A stretch of 53,632 bases of DNA from Bacillota bacterium (GCA_017577945.1 PKQS01000015.1:1-53632); one strand, 5' to 3'; numbered from the stretch's first letter, positions 42,843 to 51,171 are shown. Numbers and translations are program-made. The notes: generated by a model not told the origin, from the sequence alone.

Positions 42843-44612
42843 TCAACTGGCCGGAACCACCGCGTCGTTGACGGCGTCGTCGTCCACCGAGCCGAGTAGC
42901 TCCGCGTACAGCCGCCGGTACAGCCCCGGCTGCCGGATGAGCTCTGCGTGGGTGCCGTCCTGGACGATGCGGCCCCGGTCCATGACGACGATGCGGTCGG
43001 CCAGGCGCACCGTCGACGCCCGGTGGGCGATGAGAATGACGGTGCGGCCATGCCGCAGGCGTGCCAGGGCATCGTGGATGGCCGCTTCCGACTCGGCGTC
43101 CAGGGCCGACGTGGCTTCGTCCAAAATCAAAATGCGCGGGTCGGCCAGTATGGCCCGGGCAATGGCGATGCGCTGCCGCTGGCCGCCGGACAGGTTGGCG
43201 CCCCGCTCGCCGGCCATGGTGTCGTACCCGTTCGGCAGCTGCATGATAAAGTCGTGCGCGTTGGCCAACACCGCCGCCCGCTCCACTTCCTCCTGCGTCG
43301 CGTTCGGCCGGCTCACGGCGATGTTCTCCGACAACGTCATGCCGAACAGCACCGGATCTTGCGGCACCAGCCCGATCTGCCGCCGCAGCGACTTGGGGTC
43401 GATTTCGCGCAAATCGTACCCGTCGACCCGCACCACGCCTTCGTCCGGGTCGTAGAAGCGGGGAATGAGATTGACCAGCGTGCTCTTCCCCGCGCCGCTG
43501 GGCCCTACCAGGGCCACCACTTGCCCGGGCTCAATGGTCAGCGTCACGTTGCGCAGCACCGGCGACGACGGATCGTAGCCGAAGGTGACGTTCTCGAACT
43601 CGATGCGGCCCTTGACCGGGGGCAGCTCCTTGAGCTGGCCGGAACCTTGCGGCTCGGGCGCCACCGCCAGGAGCTTGGCGATGCGCTCGCCCGCCGCGGC
43701 GGCCTGCTGGATCAGCGAAAAGTGATACGTCAGCGCCGACACCGGCTGGCTCAGCATGCCGAGGTAGCCGAGAAACGCCATCAGCTCCCCCACCGTCAGC
43801 CGCCCGGCCAGCACTTCCCGCCCGCCGTACCAGAGCACCAGCACCATGCCGGCCACGAGAATCAGCTCGACGATGGGCTTCAGCGTCGCTTGGGCCTGCA
43901 CCGACTTCATCGTCACGTCGAAGCTGCGCTCGTTCGCTTCGCGGAAGCGCCGGCGGGTTTGCCCTTCCATGACGAACGCCTTGACGATGCGCATCGCGCC
44001 GATGGTTTCGCCCAACAACGCCGCCATGTCGCCGATCTTTTCATGCATGCGCTTGCTGAACGCCCGGATGCGCGCCCCGTACTTGCTGACCGCCAGCCCG
44101 GCCACCGGCAGCACGATCAAGGCCACCAGCGCCATCTGCCAGTGCAGCCAGAACAAGCCGGCCAAAATGCCGCCCAGCACCAGCACGTACTGCAGCACTT
44201 CGCTGATGCTGAGCGTCACCGCCTGCTGAATCGCGGCCACGTCGTTGGTCAGGCGCGAGATGAGCTCGCCGCTTTGCCGCTGGCCGTAAAAGCCCAACGG
44301 CAGCCGCAGCAGGTGGTCGTACATCCGCCCCCGCAGGTCGGTGACTAGGCGCTGCCCTACGTAGTTCATCGAATAAGTTTGCGCGTACGTGATGATGCCC
44401 TTAAACAAAATAAGGATCACGACGCCGACGGCGACCCACGTCAACAGCGCCGGATCCTTCATCTGCAACAAGACGTAGTCCACAATCCCTACGCCCAGGA
44501 CCAGCGGCAGGGCCACGTTGACGGCGGCTTGAAGCACGATGAGGCACAGCGCCAGCGCCAGGCGGGCGCGGTGCGGCTTAAGCCATTGCCAAAGGGCGCG
44601 GATAGGGCCCAC
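42843..44612 (-). CDS. ABC exporter, fused permease and ATPase (MsbA-like)
   Basis: 589 residues. Six membrane helices (about 1-310) followed by a complete ATPase: Walker A GPSGAGKST, Q-loop VPQDPVLFG, signature NLSGGQRQRIAIARAIL, Walker B ILILDEATSALD, and switch His in LIAHRAST. As a homodimer it would export a lipid or drug. In a cell with an outer membrane MsbA-type lipid A flipping is one option; a multidrug exporter is equally likely from sequence alone. GTG 44612 has GAGGTG upstream. The gene stands between gcdH and mgtE. Confidence 0.9.
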   Translation of the reverse strand: MGPIRALWQWLKPHRARLALALCLIVLQAAVNVALPLVLGVGIVDYVLLQMKDPALLTWVAVGVVILILFKGIITYAQTYSMNYVGQRLVTDLRGRMYDHLLRLPLGFYGQRQSGELISRLTNDVAAIQQAVTLSISEVLQYVLVLGGILAGLFWLHWQMALVALIVLPVAGLAVSKYGARIRAFSKRMHEKIGDMAALLGETIGAMRIVKAFVMEGQTRRRFREANERSFDVTMKSVQAQATLKPIVELILVAGMVLVLWYGGREVLAGRLTVGELMAFLGYLGMLSQPVSALTYHFSLIQQAAAAGERIAKLLAVAPEPQGSGQLKELPPVKGRIEFENVTFGYDPSSPVLRNVTLTIEPGQVVALVGPSGAGKSTLVNLIPRFYDPDEGVVRVDGYDLREIDPKSLRRQIGLVPQDPVLFGMTLSENIAVSRPNATQEEVERAAVLANAHDFIMQLPNGYDTMAGERGANLSGGQRQRIAIARAILADPRILILDEATSALDAESEAAIHDALARLRHGRTVILIAHRASTVRLADRIVVMDRGRIVQDGTHAELIRQPGLYRRLYAELLGSVDDDAVNDAVVPAS

Positions 44613-44686
44613 GCTGATTCACCTCACCAGTACAGTTCATTGTACTAATGCGGTTTCTTAAGTGTCAACGCGGGCCCTTTGCCAGC

Positions 44687-46063
44687 TCAACCGAGTTGCA
44701 GCAGTCGTACCGCAACATTGAAATAAATGATCAAACCGATACCGTCTACGATGGTGGTAATCAGCGGCGCGGAGAACACGGCGGGATCCAAACCGAGGCG
44801 CTTGCCGATGAGCGGCAGCGCGGCGCCGGCCGTGGCGCCGACGATGACGACGAGGCACGTGGTGGTCGCGACGATAAGGCCGATGATGCCCGGCTCGCCC
44901 ATCAGCCGCGCCCGCAGGTAGACGACGCCGCCCATGACCAGGCCCAGCAGGACGCTGACTCGCACCTCGCGCCAGACGACGGTGAAAAAGTCCTTCATCG
45001 CCACTTCGCCCAGCGCGAGGGCACGGGTGATGACCGTAGCGGCCTGCGAACCGGAGTTGCCGCCTGTGCCGATGAGCAGCGGGATAAAAAACGACAAGGC
45101 GATGACTTGGTCCAGAACGTTTTCAAAGTGGCGAAGAATGGTGGTCGTCACCGACTGGGCCACGAACAGCACAAACAGCCACGTGATGCGGGAGCGGAAC
45201 AGCGTGCCTACGCTCGTTTGCAAGTAGGAATCTTCCAGGGGTGTCGAACCGCCCATGAGCTGGATGTCCTCGGTGGCCTCTTCCCGCAGCACGTCCATGA
45301 TGTCGTCGGCGCTGATGGTGCCCAGCATGCGGCCCGCGTCGTCCACCACCGGCAGCGCGACGAAGTCGTACCGGCTCAAAATTTGCGCCGCTTCCTCCTG
45401 GTTGGCGGTCGCCCGGACCGTAACCACCTTCGTGTACATGATGTCTCGAAGCGGCGTGTCCTCGGGGCTGAGCAGCACCTCGCGCAGCGACGCGACGCCC
45501 ACGAGGCGCCCCTTGTTGTCCACGACGTACACGTAGTTGGTCACGTCCACGTTGGCGCCCACTTTGCGGAAATGGGCGATGACCTGGCGGGCGGTCCAAT
45601 CCTCCCGGGCCTGGAAGTGGCGCACGCTGATGCGCCGGCCCGCCGCGTCCTCCGGCAGCGTCTGGATGCGCTCGATGTGGGGCTTGGCCTCTGCGGGCAC
45701 CAGCTGCATGAGGACTTGGGCCCGCAGCGGATGCACGGCGCTGACCAGGTCCACCAGGTGGTGCAGCGGCATTTCGGCCAAAATGGCGCGGGCGTGGTCT
45801 TCGCCGACGTGATCGAGCAGGCTGTACTGCAGATCGTAATCCAGGTGCTCCAGCGCTTCGGCGGCCTGGCGGGCGGGCATGCGCGCCAGCAGTTCCAGGC
45901 GCTGGTCATGCTCGAGCTGCTGGAGAATGTAGGCGACGTCGAACGGCTGCAGCTCGTCGAGGAGTTCTTCCAGCGTTTCGGGGCGAGAGTCGCGGTCGGC
46001 CGCCAGCGCGCCGTTCTTTTCCCGCAACAGTTCCTCAATGACGTCGAACAGGGCGCGAGTCAT
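44687..46063 (-). CDS. mgtE: Magnesium transporter MgtE
   Basis: 458 residues. The N-terminal helical domain (LLDELQPFDVAYILQQLEHD) is followed by two CBS domains (TNYVYVVDNKGRLVGVASLR and DFVALPVVDDAGRMLGTISA) and a five-helix membrane domain with the Mg selectivity motif FFIPLLIGTGGNSGSQ. This is the Mg-gated channel form. AAGGAG lies ten bases before ATG 46063. A leader of about 200 bases with an attenuator and an upstream ORF precedes it. Confidence 0.96.
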   Translation of the reverse strand: MTRALFDVIEELLREKNGALAADRDSRPETLEELLDELQPFDVAYILQQLEHDQRLELLARMPARQAAEALEHLDYDLQYSLLDHVGEDHARAILAEMPLHHLVDLVSAVHPLRAQVLMQLVPAEAKPHIERIQTLPEDAAGRRISVRHFQAREDWTARQVIAHFRKVGANVDVTNYVYVVDNKGRLVGVASLREVLLSPEDTPLRDIMYTKVVTVRATANQEEAAQILSRYDFVALPVVDDAGRMLGTISADDIMDVLREEATEDIQLMGGSTPLEDSYLQTSVGTLFRSRITWLFVLFVAQSVTTTILRHFENVLDQVIALSFFIPLLIGTGGNSGSQAATVITRALALGEVAMKDFFTVVWREVRVSVLLGLVMGGVVYLRARLMGEPGIIGLIVATTTCLVVIVGATAGAALPLIGKRLGLDPAVFSAPLITTIVDGIGLIIYFNVAVRLLQLG

Positions 46064-46142
46064 GGGAGAACCACTCCTTCGTCACAGCAGTCGCGCGCCG
46101 GACGCGCGCCGTCGTGAAACGTAAACTGCTGTCCGTACTCAT
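46035..46142 (-). CDS. 35-residue upstream ORF overlapping mgtE
   Basis: The peptide starts MSTDSSLRFTTARVRR and ends in RRH. It is Arg-rich and has no membrane segment. Its ATG at 46142 follows an excellent ribosome site (GAGGAGGTGG, six bases away), better than that of mgtE. It ends 29 bases inside mgtE in another frame. Translation of it would open the hairpin at 46084-46132 that lies just before the mgtE ribosome site. It is either a leader peptide that controls mgtE or a real small protein. Confidence 0.55.
   Translation of the reverse strand: MSTDSSLRFTTARVRRATAVTKEWFSHDSRPVRRH
46084..46132 (-). promoter_or_regulatory. Hairpin upstream of the mgtE ribosome site
   Basis: ACAGCAGT (46084-46091) and ACTGCTGT (46125-46132) are exact complements; inside, GCGCGC-type segments (46093-46110) form a second stem. 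The structure ends five bases before AAGGAG of mgtE and lies inside the upstream ORF. Confidence 0.55.
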
Positions 46143-46177
46143 GGTCTCCCACCTCCTCGCCGCCGCATCTGCGCAAC

Positions 46178-46211
46178 AAAAAAGGACCTGCTCCCGCACG
46201 GGATGGGGTCC
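46178..46211 (-). terminator. Attenuator in the mgtE leader
   Basis: On the minus strand GGACC, then an inner CCCG/CGGG hairpin, then GGTCC followed by TTTTTTG. It lies between the promoter (46301-46273) and the upstream ORF, so transcription could be stopped before mgtE. Confidence 0.7.
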
Positions 46212-46266
46212 CGAAACGGCGCTCGCACGCGAACCGTAGAACGCCGACGGGGTCGGCTTCAGCGCC
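46212..46266 (-). ncRNA. Structured 5' leader of mgtE, candidate metal-sensing RNA
   Basis: GGCGCT and AGCGCC (plus-strand 46261-46266 and 46218-46223) close a stem that begins at the predicted transcription start, and GCCGAC/GTCGGC (46243-46257) forms a hairpin inside. The attenuator follows at once. I see none of the conserved blocks of the M-box (ykoK) Mg riboswitch. Confidence 0.4.
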
Positions 46267-46272
46267 ACCTCT

Positions 46273-46301
46273 ACGATGGCACGCCCGTTTCGGCTTGTCA
46301 A
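46273..46301 (-). promoter_or_regulatory. Promoter of mgtE
   Basis: Perfect TTGACA (46301-46296), 17-base spacer, CATCGT (46278-46273). Confidence 0.6.
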
Positions 46302-46435
46302 GGATTTCCGGCTGTATGCGCCGCCCACTGAGGCGCTCAACGGAATCGGTTAACCCAAGCACTCGACCAAGCGCTGCACGCCACGGGTGCAGCCTCCCTT
46401 GCCGGGTGCAGCCTGGGCGCCGCACCTCTTGCTTC

Positions 46436-46464
46436 TTTACAGCCCCGCGGTGGTAAGCTACACT
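46436..46464 (+). promoter_or_regulatory. Promoter of the metal-importer operon
   Basis: TTTACA (46436-46441), 17-base spacer, TACACT (46459-46464). Predicted start near 46471, immediately upstream of the palindromic operator. Confidence 0.65.
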
Positions 46465-46477
46465 TGGAGGGCGGAAA

Positions 46478-46494
46478 TTGATACTGAGTATCAA
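46478..46494. promoter_or_regulatory. 7-1-7 palindromic metal-regulator operator
   Basis: TTGATACTGAGTATCAA is a perfect inverted repeat around one G. The inner TGATACT-G-AGTATCA has the 7-1-7 spacing and near-sequence of Fur-family boxes (TGATAAT-N-ATTATCA). It lies at about +8 of the importer transcript, the usual place for repression. MntR is encoded in this window, but known MntR boxes look different. Confidence 0.8.
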
Positions 46495-46561
46495 AAAAGG
46501 CGACACGGCGCGTCTCGGCGGCGTTTCGTCGCCGTTGTACGTCCTTGAAGGAGCAGCACGG

Positions 46562-47566
46562 ATGAAGCACTTCAAGCTCGCGCGCAAGGCGCGCACGGCC
46601 TGGCTGGCCCTGGCGGGCGCCGCCGTCGCGGCGGCGCTGGCGTTGACGGCTCCGGGCTGGTTCGGTGCGTCCGCCCAGCAGCCCTTGCAGGTCGTGGCCA
46701 CCACGACGGTGTTCGCTGACCTGGCGGCCAACGTCGCGGGAGAGCGGGCCCACGTGACGGCCCTCATTCCCCCGGGGGCGGACCCGCACACGTGGGAGCC
46801 CACCACGGCGCAAATCCGGGCGCTGGCGGGGGCGGACGTCTTTCTCTACAACGGCCTCGGCCTGGAGCCGTGGGTCGACCGCCTCGTGGAAAACGTAGGC
46901 CGCCCGGACCTGCTGGTGGTGCGGCTGTCGGAGGGCCTCACGCCCATCGCGGGCGTTAGCTACCAGCTTCCCGGCCGGGCGGGCGCCGGCACCAGAGATG
47001 CAGGTGATGAGCAGCACGGCGACGATCATGAGAGCCACGGGCACGCCGAGGGCGACCCGCACTTGTGGCTGGACGTCACCAACGCCATGCACTACGTCCG
47101 GCGCATCGCGGAAGCCTTGACGGCCGCAGATCCGGAGGGGGCCGAGTATTACCGCGCCCGGGCGGAGCGCTACCTGGCCGAGCTGGCCGAGCTGGACCGG
47201 TGGTTCGCCGCTCAGGTGGAGCGCATCCCGCCGGAAAAGCGAGTGCTGGTGACGTACCACGACGCCTACGCCTACATGGCCCGGCGCTACGGCCTGGAGA
47301 TCGTCGGCTTTTTCGTGCGCAACCCGGACCGGGAGCCCGCGCCGCGGGAGCTGGCGGACCTGTTGCACATCATCCGCGAGCGCGGCGTGTCGGTCATCTT
47401 CGTGGAGCCCCAGGTGAATGCGCGCGTCGCGGAGACGTGGGCCCGGGAGGCCGGCGTGAAAGTGGGCGTGCTATACACCGACGCCTTGACGGCCGAAGTG
47501 CCCACTTACATCGATATGATGCGGGCCAACGCCCGGGCCCTGGTGGAAGGGCTGGGCGGTGAGTAG
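46562..47566 (+). CDS. znuA: Zinc/manganese ABC transporter substrate-binding lipoprotein-like protein
   Basis: 334 residues from ATG 46562 (GAAGGAG nine bases upstream). Signal peptide about 11-34 (TAWLALAGAAVAAALAL). TroA/ZnuA fold: VVATTTVFADLAANVAGERA, PPGADPHTWEPTTAQI with the first metal His, DPHLWLDVTNAMHY, TYHDAYAYMARRYGLE, and FVEPQVNARVAETWAREAGV. A His/Asp-rich loop (DEQHGDDHESHGHAEGDPH) precedes the second metal His, typical of zinc-binding members. Metal may be Zn or Mn. It is first in the operon with its ATPase and permease. Confidence 0.9.
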   Translation: MKHFKLARKARTAWLALAGAAVAAALALTAPGWFGASAQQPLQVVATTTVFADLAANVAGERAHVTALIPPGADPHTWEPTTAQIRALAGADVFLYNGLGLEPWVDRLVENVGRPDLLVVRLSEGLTPIAGVSYQLPGRAGAGTRDAGDEQHGDDHESHGHAEGDPHLWLDVTNAMHYVRRIAEALTAADPEGAEYYRARAERYLAELAELDRWFAAQVERIPPEKRVLVTYHDAYAYMARRYGLEIVGFFVRNPDREPAPRELADLLHIIRERGVSVIFVEPQVNARVAETWAREAGVKVGVLYTDALTAEVPTYIDMMRANARALVEGLGGE

Positions 47567-48368
47567 CATGCGGGCGGCCGGTCACGGAAAGCCCTGCATC
47601 GAGCTGCGCGGCGTGTCAGTCGCCTACGACGGCCGGCCGGTGCTGGAAAACGTCAGCTGGACGGTGCCCTGCGGCACCATGGCGGCCATCATCGGGCCCA
47701 ACGGCGGCGGCAAGTCGACGTTGCTGCGCACGCTGGTCGGCCGGCTGAAGCCCGTCCGCGGCAGCGTGCGGGTGCTGGGCGATGATCCGGTGAAAGTGCG
47801 CCGGCACATCTCGTATTTGCCGCAAAACGAGGAGATCGAGTGGGGCTTTCCGCTGCGGGCGGTGGACGTGGTCATGCAGGGCCGCCTCGCCTCCACGCCG
47901 TGGTGGACGCCGCTCGGACTGGGGCGGAAAAGCCGCGACCGGGAGGCTTACGAGGCGGCCATGGCCGCGCTGGAGCGAGTGCGGCTCGCGGAGCTCGCCT
48001 TGCGGCCCGTGGGCGACCTGTCCGGCGGCCAGCGGCAGCGCGTGCTGCTGGCGCGGGCGCTGGTACAAGACGCTCGCCTTATCTTGCTGGACGAACCGGC
48101 TACGGGGCTGGATGCGACGGCCCAGCACGACCTGCTGGACATTCTGGAAGAGTTGCGGGACGAAGGCCGCACCATCGTCATCACGACCCACGACCTCAAC
48201 TGCTTGACGGACTGCTTCGACACCGTCATCGGCATTCGCCGCCGCATCATCTTTTCGGGCCCGCCGGCGGAGACGCTGCGGCCCGACAGGCTGCTGGCCG
48301 TCTTCGGCCGCCACATCCCCATGCTGACGGCCGAGGGCCGGGTGACCATTCATGAGCACGATCATTGA
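47559..48368 (+). CDS. znuC: Metal ABC transporter ATPase
   Basis: 269 residues. Walker A GPNGGGKSTLLRTL, Q-loop LPQNEEIEWGFPLRAVDVVM, signature DLSGGQRQRVLLARAL, Walker B LILLDEPATGLD, switch His TTHDLN. The E-I-E-W-x-F segment is typical of Mn/Zn importers of the MntB/ZnuC group. GTG 47559 overlaps the end of the binding-protein gene; ATG 47568 is an equally good start. The C-terminus overlaps the permease start. Confidence 0.93.
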   Translation: MSSMRAAGHGKPCIELRGVSVAYDGRPVLENVSWTVPCGTMAAIIGPNGGGKSTLLRTLVGRLKPVRGSVRVLGDDPVKVRRHISYLPQNEEIEWGFPLRAVDVVMQGRLASTPWWTPLGLGRKSRDREAYEAAMAALERVRLAELALRPVGDLSGGQRQRVLLARALVQDARLILLDEPATGLDATAQHDLLDILEELRDEGRTIVITTHDLNCLTDCFDTVIGIRRRIIFSGPPAETLRPDRLLAVFGRHIPMLTAEGRVTIHEHDH

Positions 48369-49212
48369 CTGGCTGCTGGAGCCGTTTCAGTACGGATTCA
48401 TGGTCCGGGCGTTTCTCGGCGTTTCACTCGTCGCCGTGCTGTCCGGCGTCATCGGCACGTTCATCATGCTGAAAGGCCTCGCCTTCATCGGCGACGCCGT
48501 GGCCCACGCCGCGTTCGGCGGGCTGGTGGCGGCCATGCTGCTGGGGTGGCCTCTGCAGGTGGGGGCGCTGGCGGCCGGCCTGGGAACGGCCGTCCTGCTG
48601 ACGGTGCTGGGCCGCAAGACGACGCTGCGGGCCGACACGTCGCTGGCCATTTTGTTCACCGGCGCCTTCGCGCTGGGCGTGCTGGGCCTGGCCACGCGGC
48701 CCAATTTCGCGGGCGATCTGTCGGCCCTGCTGGTGGGCTCGGTGCTGGCTATCGGCCCGGCGGACATCTACTGGATGCTGGCCGCCGCGGCGCTGACAGC
48801 GCTGGCCCTGAGCGCCGCGTTTCGCCATCTCGTCTTCGTCGCCTTTGACCCCGCCGGCGCCGAATCGGCCGGGCTGCCGGTGGCGTGGCTCCAGCTGCTC
48901 TTGCTCTCGCTGGCCGCGCTGACCGTCGTCGTCGCCCTGCCGGCCGTCGGCGCCGTGCTCGTGGTGGCGCTCCTCATCACCCCGGCCGCAACGGCGTCGC
49001 TGTTCAGCCGGCGCATCGAGACCGTCATCGGGCTGGCCGTGGCGCTGGGCCTCGTCGCCACCTGGGTGGGCCTCTATGCCGCCTACTACCTGTCCACCCC
49101 GCCCGGCGCCACCATCGTCGTCGTCGCCACGGTGCAATTCGCCATGGCCTTGCTGCTGCGCCGGTTCCGCCGTCCGGCGGCATCTCCGGGCGCGCCGGAG
49201 CGGGCGGCATAA
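48352..49212 (+). CDS. znuB: Metal ABC transporter permease
   Basis: 286 residues, ABC-3 family. About eight helices, with the conserved GLAFIGDAVAHAAFGGLVAA near the N-terminus and VALPAVGAVLVVALLITPAA near the middle. Together with the ATPase and binding protein it forms a ZnuABC/MntABC importer. ATG 48352 overlaps the ATPase gene by 17 bases. Tandem repeats and a terminator follow. Confidence 0.93.
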   Translation: MSTIIDWLLEPFQYGFMVRAFLGVSLVAVLSGVIGTFIMLKGLAFIGDAVAHAAFGGLVAAMLLGWPLQVGALAAGLGTAVLLTVLGRKTTLRADTSLAILFTGAFALGVLGLATRPNFAGDLSALLVGSVLAIGPADIYWMLAAAALTALALSAAFRHLVFVAFDPAGAESAGLPVAWLQLLLLSLAALTVVVALPAVGAVLVVALLITPAATASLFSRRIETVIGLAVALGLVATWVGLYAAYYLSTPPGATIVVVATVQFAMALLLRRFRRPAASPGAPERAA

Positions 49213-49216
49213 CGAA

Positions 49217-49305
49217 GAGGCTGACATTGGCAAACACGAGAGCTTGGCATCGGCAAAGAAGAAGCTTGGCATCGGCAAACAAGAGAGCCTGACACCGGCA
49301 AACAA
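49217..49305 (+). repeat. Four tandem 21-23-bp repeats downstream of the metal importer
   Basis: Units near 49217, 49238, 49261 and 49283, with a common core like AGCTTGGCATCGGCAAA. They lie between the stop codon and the terminator at 49308. Confidence 0.85.
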
Positions 49306-49307
49306 GA

Positions 49308-49350
49308 AGCCGGCCCGAGCGCCCCGCTCGCGCCGGCTCTTTCGCTTTTC
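49308..49350 (+). terminator. Intrinsic terminator of the metal-importer operon
   Basis: AGCCGGC (49308-49314) and CGAGCG (49316-49321) pair with CGCTCG (49325-49330) and GCCGGCT (49332-49338), one mismatch; CTTTCGCTTTT follows. Confidence 0.8.
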
Positions 49351-49398
49351 TCCACTCCGAATGGACCGTTGCCTTCGGCCGCTGCTAAGGCACTGCTA

Positions 49399-50751
49399 CT
49401 ATCGATCCTTGGCGCCCAGCGGCAGCCGGTCCAGCACCTGCGCCAGCGACGCGCCGCCGAGCTCCTCCAGCTCGTAGCGCACCCGCACCGCTGGCTTGTT
49501 CAGCTTCAACAGCTTGCCCAGGTCGATGGGCGTGCCGATAACCACCGCGTCCGCCGGCGTCGCGTTGATGGTAGCCTCCAGCTCCTTCATCTGCTGCGCG
49601 CCGTAGCCCATAGCCGGCAGCAGCGCGCCCAGCTGCGTGTACTTCTTGTACACTTGCTGCAGCGACCCCACCGCGTACGGCCGCGGGTCGACCAGCGTCG
49701 CGCCCAGCCGCTGCGCGGCGATGACGCCGGCGCCGAAGCTCATCTCGCCGTGCGTCAGGGTCGGGCCGTCCTCCACCACGACCACCGACTTGCCCCGGAT
49801 CGCTTCCGGGTCGTCCACCGTCACGGGCGACGCCGCCTCGATGACGACCGCCTTCGGGTTCACCCGCGCGACGGTCTCCCGCAGCGCCGCCACGTTCTCG
49901 GCCGGCGCCGTGTCCACCTTGTTGATGATGACGACGTCGGCTGCGCGCAAGTTGGTCTCGCCCGGGTGGTACGACGTCTCGTGGCCCAGCCGGTGCGGGT
50001 CGGCCACGGTGATCCACAAGTCGGGGACGTAGAACGGGAAGTCGTTGTTGCCGCCGTCCCACAGGATCACGTCGGCTTCGACCTGTGCCTGCTCGAGAAT
50101 GGCGGCATAGTCCACGCCCGCGTACACCACATTGCCCCGCTCGATGTGCGGCTCGTACTCTTCCCGCTCTTCGATGGTGCACTCGTGACGGTCCAAGTCC
50201 TCACGGGTCGCGAAGCGCTGCACCGCCTGCTTGGCCAAGTCCCCGTACGGCATCGGGTGCCGCACGACGACGACCCGCAGCCCTTTGGCCGTCAAAATCT
50301 CGGCCACCTTGCGCGTCGTCTGGCTCTTGCCGGAGCCCGTACGCACGGCCGTGACGGCCACCACCGGCACCTTCGCCTTCAGCATCGTCGCCCGCGGACC
50401 CAGCAAACGGAAGCTCGCGCCGGCCGCCAGGGCGATGGACGCCCGGTTCATGACGTACTCGTGCGACACGTCCGAGTAGGCGAAGACCACTTCGTCCACT
50501 TGCTCGCGCCGCACCAGATCGGCCAGCTCCTCCTCGGGCACGATGGGAATGCCCTCGGGATACAAGCTGCCGGCCAGCGCCGCCGGATACGTGCGGCCTT
50601 CGATGTTGGGAATCTGCGTCGCCGTGAACGCGACGACCCGGTACGCCGGGTTGTCCCGGTAGACGACGTTGAAGTTGTGGAAGTCGCGGCCCGCGGCGCC
50701 CATGATGACCACGCGCGTGGGACGCCCGGCGCCCGCAGCACCGTTTTGCAC
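49399..50751 (-). CDS. Cyclic 2,3-diphosphoglycerate synthase homologue
   Basis: 450 residues. N-terminal Rossmann-like part (RVVIMGAAGRDFHNFNVVYR), then a P-loop AVRTGSGKSQTTRKVAEIL, WDGGNNDFPFYVPDLWITVA, INKVDTAP and a long C-terminal domain. The order and spacing match cyclic 2,3-diphosphoglycerate synthases first known from thermophilic methanogens, where the product stabilises proteins. The bacterial homologues are mostly annotated only as GTPases, so the activity is not certain. GTG 50751 with AGGAG upstream. It is 99 bases downstream of the SMR gene. Confidence 0.82.
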   Translation of the reverse strand: MQNGAAGAGRPTRVVIMGAAGRDFHNFNVVYRDNPAYRVVAFTATQIPNIEGRTYPAALAGSLYPEGIPIVPEEELADLVRREQVDEVVFAYSDVSHEYVMNRASIALAAGASFRLLGPRATMLKAKVPVVAVTAVRTGSGKSQTTRKVAEILTAKGLRVVVVRHPMPYGDLAKQAVQRFATREDLDRHECTIEEREEYEPHIERGNVVYAGVDYAAILEQAQVEADVILWDGGNNDFPFYVPDLWITVADPHRLGHETSYHPGETNLRAADVVIINKVDTAPAENVAALRETVARVNPKAVVIEAASPVTVDDPEAIRGKSVVVVEDGPTLTHGEMSFGAGVIAAQRLGATLVDPRPYAVGSLQQVYKKYTQLGALLPAMGYGAQQMKELEATINATPADAVVIGTPIDLGKLLKLNKPAVRVRYELEELGGASLAQVLDRLPLGAKDR

Positions 50752-50850
50752 CAGCTCCTGCCCCCCGGTCAGCGTTTTGGGATTGAGAGTTCCAGGTTAA
50801 ACACGCGCCACGCCGGCTTGCCGGCCGCCTTCGTCCACCCTTCGCGCCGC

Positions 50851-51171
50851 TTACTCGCCCGAAGTCAGGCGCAGCCCGACGAGCCCGCTCACGATGAGCG
50901 CGATGCACAGGAGGCGCAGCGGGTCGCGGGACTCGCCCATGAAAAGAATGCCCACAATAACCGACCCCACGGCGCCGATGCCGGTCCAGACGGCGTACGC
51001 GGTCCCCAAGGGAAGCGAGCGCATCGCGTAGCTGAGCAGGCCGAAGCTGGCCAGCATGAGAACGATGGTGGCCACGCTGGGCCCGAGGCGGGTGAAGCCT
51101 TCCGACAGTTTCATGAACGTCGCCCACCCCACCTCCAGCAACCCAGCCACCACCAGCGCCACCCAGGCCAA
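50851..51171 (-). CDS. sugE: SMR-family guanidinium/quaternary-ammonium exporter (Gdx/SugE)
   Basis: 106 residues, four membrane helices. TTG 51171 is chosen because AAGGGGGAG lies eight bases upstream and the protein then begins MAWVALVVAGLLEVGWATFM, the usual family start; a longer frame from 51192 would put this ribosome site inside the gene. The Glu of AGLLEVGWA is the essential proton/substrate residue, and KLSEGFTRLGPS is the Gdx/SugE type. No guanidine riboswitch is found upstream. A weak promoter (TTGACG, 15-base spacer, TAAAAT; 51233-51207) precedes it. Confidence 0.9.
   Translation of the reverse strand: MAWVALVVAGLLEVGWATFMKLSEGFTRLGPSVATIVLMLASFGLLSYAMRSLPLGTAYAVWTGIGAVGSVIVGILFMGESRDPLRLLCIALIVSGLVGLRLTSGE

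Noticed and set aside
46063..46266. M-box (ykoK) Mg riboswitch upstream of mgtE
   Set aside because: The conserved M-box blocks are not visible, although the leader is structured.
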